Shown here: positions 4,524 through 6,755 of the stretch, piece after piece
How the letters are laid out: each line of letters begins with the position of its first letter
How positions within the stretch are numbered: the first letter of the stretch is position 1
From: DATCVR01 sp036566745
GTDB taxonomy: Bacteria; Actinomycetota; Actinomycetes; Jiangellales; Jiangellaceae
Reading direction: 5' to 3'
Assembly: GCA_036566745.1 (NCBI GenBank)
Contig: DATCVR010000076.1
Span: forward strand, 1 to 6,755
DNA length: 6,755 bases
Notes under the pieces: generated by a model
Database searches by the model: none
What the model was told of the DNA's origin: nothing
Seen by the model: only the letters and a program-made list of their open reading frames with translations
Position numbers and translations under genes: made by a program

Positions 4524-5560
4524 TGAAGACCTACCAGACCCGCTGCGGAGAGTGCGGATACGTGGCCCGCGGCAAGTCCGAGGGCCTGATGGACTACTAC
4601 CTGCGCCAGCACTCGTGCGAACGGCAGCGAGAGCGCCTGGCCGCGGCCGCGGCGTCCCTCGCACGCGAAGCGACCATCGACCGCACCCCGAAGCTGTGCC
4701 ACCACAAGCGCGCCAACCACGTCCACGGCACCCGTGCCTGCTACGTCCTCGACCGGTGCCGCTGCCTGCCCTGCACCCAGGCCAACTCCGCTGCCGAGAC
4801 GGACCGCGAGCGCCAGAAGCTGTACGGCCGCTACGACAAGTACGTCGACGCCGACCCCGTGCGTGAGCACATGGCGGCGCTCGCCGCGTACGGCATCGGA
4901 CTCAAGCAGGTCGCCAAGCTGTCGGGAGTCGGCACCGGGACCTTGTGGAAGATGATCTACGGCCGCACGGGCAACCCACCCTCCAAGCGAGTGCTCCGCA
5001 CAACCGCCGAGCGGGTCTACGCCGTCAAGGCCATCCCGGCCAACCTCGGCACCAGGGTCATCGACCCGCGCAGCGCCGAGGCCCGGGCCAAGCTCCGGTC
5101 ACTGGTCGCGCTCGGCTGGTCGATCTCCGAGCTCGGCCGCCGCCTGGGCATGCACGTCTCGAACGCCGCACCGGTGTTCTCAAGCGATCGACCGATGAAG
5201 CGCTCCACTGTCGAGGCCGCCCTGGCGCTCTTCGAGGAGCTGTCGATGACCAAGCCCCCCGAGACCAACAAGACCGAGCGGTACACCGCGACCCGGGCGC
5301 GCAACCACGCCAAGGCACACGGCTGGCTCAAGCCCCTCGACCTCGACGACATGGACTTCGAGGACGCCGCCCCGATCGCCGAGGAGATCGACGACGTCGC
5401 GATCGAGCGTCGCATGTCCGGCGACAAGAGCGTACGGCTCAACGACGCCGAGCGTGAGGAGCTGGTGCAGCGCTGGGTTGCCAGCGGTCAGACCCTCGCG
5501 GCGTGCGAGCGACGTACGGGGATCAACCCGCACCGCCACATGAAGAAGGGGGCCGCTTGA
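4523..5560 (+). CDS. DNA-binding protein with Cys/His cluster and three helix-turn-helix-like repeats (345 aa)
   Basis: This is the largest gene in the window. Residues 8-32 contain Cys8, Cys11, His30 and Cys32, a short zinc finger. Residues 59-84 contain Cys59, His60/61, His66/68, then HGTRACYVLD and Cys79/Cys81/Cys84 (CRCLPC), followed by a conserved basic helix to about 108. That block is familiar from actinobacteriophage helix-turn-helix proteins. Residues 120-147, 194-221 and 318-340 are three helix-turn-helix-like units, each with a Gly, then Gly eleven residues later (G124/G135, G198/G209, G322/G333). Residues 258-285 include the 'ARNHAKAHGWL.PLDLDDMD' segment seen in the same family. 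Sequence-specific DNA binding and transcription regulation are likely. The start is the ATG in TGATG at 4521-4525; upstream in-frame codons from 4367 add only Arg-rich shadow sequence. Confidence 0.86.
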   Translation: MKTYQTRCGECGYVARGKSEGLMDYYLRQHSCERQRERLAAAAASLAREATIDRTPKLCHHKRANHVHGTRACYVLDRCRCLPCTQANSAAETDRERQKLYGRYDKYVDADPVREHMAALAAYGIGLKQVAKLSGVGTGTLWKMIYGRTGNPPSKRVLRTTAERVYAVKAIPANLGTRVIDPRSAEARAKLRSLVALGWSISELGRRLGMHVSNAAPVFSSDRPMKRSTVEAALALFEELSMTKPPETNKTERYTATRARNHAKAHGWLKPLDLDDMDFEDAAPIAEEIDDVAIERRMSGDKSVRLNDAEREELVQRWVASGQTLAACERRTGINPHRHMKKGAA

Positions 5561-5892
5561 TGAGTGATCTCAAGGAGCTCCGCGACCACGCCCAGCGGCT
5601 GGCCGAGTCGGCGCACGTCGACGACTGCCTGCTCATCAACCGCATCACGAAGCTCATCAGACCGGACGTCGGCGAGTTCCTCGGGTACGACGTCACCCTG
5701 TCGTGCCCGTCCACCGCCGGCCACGACTCACACGACTGGGTCGCAACCAACGGCCTCAGCTACTACTGCCCCGGCCTCTGCGGCGGGTGCATGACCGAGC
5801 CCGAGCGAGCCCTCTGGCGCCAGATCGCCACCGAGATCGGGGCCCACCTCGACCGTCCCGACGACAAGGAGCAGGGAGCCCTGCCGCTATGA
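5560..5892 (+). CDS. Hypothetical protein with Cys/His-rich centre (110 aa)
   Basis: The product starts MSDLKELRDHAQRLAESAHV. Residues 3-33 are probably two helices. The centre, residues about 49-78, holds Cys49 and two His near it (SCPSTAGHDSHDW), then YYCPGLCGGC with three more Cys, so a zinc site is plausible. The end (EPERALWRQIATEIGAHL) is a helix followed by an acidic tail. The motif 'C..tagHd.H.W' with 'YCPG.C..C' is one I recall from actinobacteriophage hypothetical proteins, with no assigned role. AAGGGGG at 5546-5552 is seven bases before the ATG, and the start shares one base with the preceding stop. An in-frame ATG/GTG-like start at 5503 would overlap the DNA-binding gene by over fifty bases and is not favoured. 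Confidence 0.78.
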   Translation: MSDLKELRDHAQRLAESAHVDDCLLINRITKLIRPDVGEFLGYDVTLSCPSTAGHDSHDWVATNGLSYYCPGLCGGCMTEPERALWRQIATEIGAHLDRPDDKEQGALPL

Positions 5893-6089
5893 GGACCATC
5901 AAGGCCCGCGCCCTCACCGAGGACCACTTCGGGATGCTCGTCTCCTGCGCCGAGCAGCCCGAACCGCGGCCCCTGGTCGCCCTCACCCGCGGCCTCACGT
6001 TCACCACCCTGTACTGGCCCCCGCCGGCGGACGGGACCACGGTCGAGCCTGACGACGAGGTGACCATCCATGACGAGGACGGTGGCTGA
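5889..6089 (+). CDS. Hypothetical small protein (66 aa)
   Basis: The product starts MRTIKARALTEDHFGMLVSC and ends in VTIHDEDGG. It seems to be mostly beta: a first strand (TIKARAL), a strand around GMLVSC, then ALTRGLTFTTLYWP and DDEVTIHDE at the end. Only one Cys is present, so a zinc site is unlikely. A compact OB- or SH3-like barrel is possible but is a guess, and no family is recognised. GGGAG at 5874-5878 and AAGGAG at 5866-5871 lie upstream, at rather long spacing, and the ATG overlaps the previous stop by four bases, so translation is probably coupled. The stop hands over to the next ATG through a shared A. Confidence 0.68.
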   Translation: MRTIKARALTEDHFGMLVSCAEQPEPRPLVALTRGLTFTTLYWPPPADGTTVEPDDEVTIHDEDGG

Positions 6090-6274
6090 TGAAGCGCCAG
6101 TGCCCGACGCCCTGGAAGCGCGCCTACACCAACCGAGACGACGCCGGGAAGCACCTGCGCAAGCTCCGCCGGCGCTACGGCTCCATCGCCAAGAACGAGC
6201 GCACCTACCGGTGCGCCTGCGGCCGTTGGCACGTTGGCGCCGGCCTGCGACAGCGGAAAGGACGAGCGGCATGA
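6089..6274 (+). CDS. Small basic zinc-finger-like protein (61 aa)
   Basis: The product is MKRQCPTPWKRAYTNRDDAG followed by a basic helix KHLRKLRRRYGS and a finger-like end TYRCACGRWHVG. Cys5, Cys42, Cys44 and His48 are the likely zinc ligands. The framing 'CPTP.KRAY' at the start with 'Y.C.CG.WH' at the end is a pattern I know from short actinobacteriophage and actinobacterial proteins, always basic and without a known task. About a quarter of residues are Arg or Lys, which points to nucleic-acid binding. GAGGA at 6075-6079 precedes the ATG. It starts on the A of the preceding TGA and overlaps the next gene by four bases. Confidence is high that it is real, low on what it does. Confidence 0.8.
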   Translation: MKRQCPTPWKRAYTNRDDAGKHLRKLRRRYGSIAKNERTYRCACGRWHVGAGLRQRKGRAA

Positions 6275-6495
6275 CGCACCAGGAGCGGCCGCTGGCCGAC
6301 GTCGTCCCCAACGAGGGCAACCGGATCCGGGGCCACATCGCGCTCGCCGCCGACGGCCACACGGTCGCCGCACTCACAGACCAGGGGAACAAGACCCTGC
6401 ACGTGTGGACCGTCGACTTCTTCGAGCTCGGGGTCACTGGCGCCCGCAACCTCGCCGCCGCGCTCAACGACTGGGCAGACCGGAGGGAGACATGA
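6271..6495 (+). CDS. Hypothetical small protein (74 aa)
   Basis: The product starts MTHQERPLADVVPNEGNRIR. Residues 19-56 alternate hydrophobic and polar residues (GHIALAADGHTVAAL, then KTLHVWTVDFFEL) and look like three or four beta strands with an Asp-Gly turn. Residues 57-71 (GARNLAAALNDWAD) are a closing helix. There is no Cys and no membrane segment. I recognise no family and no catalytic motif. AAAGGA at 6257-6262 lies eight bases before the ATG, and both ends overlap neighbours by four bases (ATGA). The beta-then-helix layout could be a small protein-interaction domain, which is inference only. Confidence 0.7.
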   Translation: MTHQERPLADVVPNEGNRIRGHIALAADGHTVAALTDQGNKTLHVWTVDFFELGVTGARNLAAALNDWADRRET

Positions 6496-6752
6496 CAGAC
6501 GAGCTCACCGAAGGTCACTGGGTGAACGCCGGCGCTGTGCAGGAATGGCAACCCGACAACCCTGCCGAGGTCACCCGGAAGCGGTACCGCGCCCTGCTCG
6601 CCGAACGGTACGCGCCACCCGAGTGGTGGACCCGGCACCCCGACCCGACCGACACCGACAACCCATTCACGTGCAGGCGCCGCCTGGCCGACGCGGTCGC
6701 CGACTTCGACCGCTTCGACGCACGTACACCACGACCCCGAAAGGTGGCCTGA
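6492..6752 (+). CDS. Hypothetical small protein, Trp-rich (86 aa)
   Basis: The product starts MTDELTEGHWVNAGAVQEWQ and ends in RTPRPRKVA. Residues 26-40 (EVTRKRYRALLAERY) are a basic helix, residues 42-58 are a Pro/Asp-rich turn region (PPEWWTRHPDPTDTDNP), and residues 62-75 (RRRLADAVADFDRF) form another helix before a basic tail. It has four Trp and one Cys. No family is recognised. GGAGGG at 6482-6487 is a clear ribosome site just before the ATG, which overlaps the preceding stop by four bases. The charge pattern allows nucleic-acid binding, but that is not demonstrated. Confidence 0.7.
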   Translation: MTDELTEGHWVNAGAVQEWQPDNPAEVTRKRYRALLAERYAPPEWWTRHPDPTDTDNPFTCRRRLADAVADFDRFDARTPRPRKVA

Positions 6753-6755
6753 GAT
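6739..6755 (+). promoter_or_regulatory. Probable ribosome site and start of a further gene cut by the right edge
   Basis: GAAAGGTGG at 6739-6747 is followed by the stop at 6750-6752 and then G-A-T, with the window ending at AT (6754-6755). If the next base is G, an ATG would start at 6754 at ideal spacing, making this the first junction in the window without overlap (a one-base gap). The G is not visible, so this is inference. Confidence 0.4.

Noticed and set aside
4639..4653. GGCCGCGGCCGCGGC, a self-complementary GC run that could be read as a hairpin or terminator
   Set aside because: It encodes a run of Ala in the middle of a gene, has no loop or U-tract, and is explained by Ala GCC/GCG codons.
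4367..5560. A 397-residue version of the helix-turn-helix protein
   Set aside because: The additional N-terminal 52 residues are Arg-rich shadow sequence of two overlapping genes; the protein with recognisable Cys motifs begins at 4523.
1..6755. tRNA genes, CRISPR arrays, IS elements, inverted repeats or attachment sites
   Set aside because: No cloverleaf-like or repeat-spacer structure was seen, no transposase or integrase motif appears in any frame, and no stretch is left outside genes to hold them. This was by eye only; tRNAscan or a repeat finder was not run.

Overview
The window looks like a piece of the early or DNA-metabolism region of a tailed phage (or prophage) of a high-GC actinobacterium. 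The reasons are strongly G/C-ending codons throughout, twenty mostly very small genes all on the + strand, no intergenic DNA, and protein types typical of actinobacteriophages (RecT, a DnaQ-like exonuclease, HNH, small zinc-finger proteins, and a Cys/His plus helix-turn-helix protein). A Nocardioides-, Streptomyces- or Gordonia-like host would fit. The genus is inferred from style only, and no structural, lysis or integrase gene is present to settle phage versus prophage.

Layout, left to right. Bases 2-232 hold the C-terminal end of a RecT-family single-strand annealing protein cut by the window edge. Bases 229-1054 hold four small genes: a treble-clef-like zinc protein, an SH3-like/zinc protein, an unknown 51-residue protein, and a single-span membrane protein. 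Bases 1051-1635 encode a DEDDh (DnaQ-like) 3'-5' exonuclease. Bases 1632-2668 encode a zinc-finger/coiled-coil protein and an unknown helical protein. Bases 2661-3017 encode an HNH-type nuclease. Bases 3014-3478 encode a Cys/His-rich protein with an HELLH zinc-metallopeptidase motif. Bases 3475-4225 hold two zinc-ribbon proteins. Bases 4222-4523 hold an unknown helical protein and a 36-residue membrane peptide. Bases 4523-5560 encode a 345-residue DNA-binding protein with a Cys/His cluster and three helix-turn-helix-like repeats. Bases 5560-6752 hold five small proteins, two of them with Cys/His clusters. The last bases suggest another gene starting at the right edge.

All nineteen gene junctions overlap, by 1, 4, 7, 8 or 11 bases. 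The region therefore reads as one polycistronic, translationally coupled unit with its promoter upstream of the window and no terminator inside it. RecT, the DnaQ-like exonuclease and the HNH protein make a plausible recombination and DNA-processing set. The membrane peptides, the zincin and the many zinc-binding proteins are candidates for host-interaction or regulatory functions, but their roles cannot be read from sequence. About half of the proteins carry likely metal-binding Cys/His clusters. I see no tRNA, CRISPR array, IS element or clear attachment site. The most unusual items are the HELLH protein, the triple helix-turn-helix arrangement, and the gapless overlap architecture.
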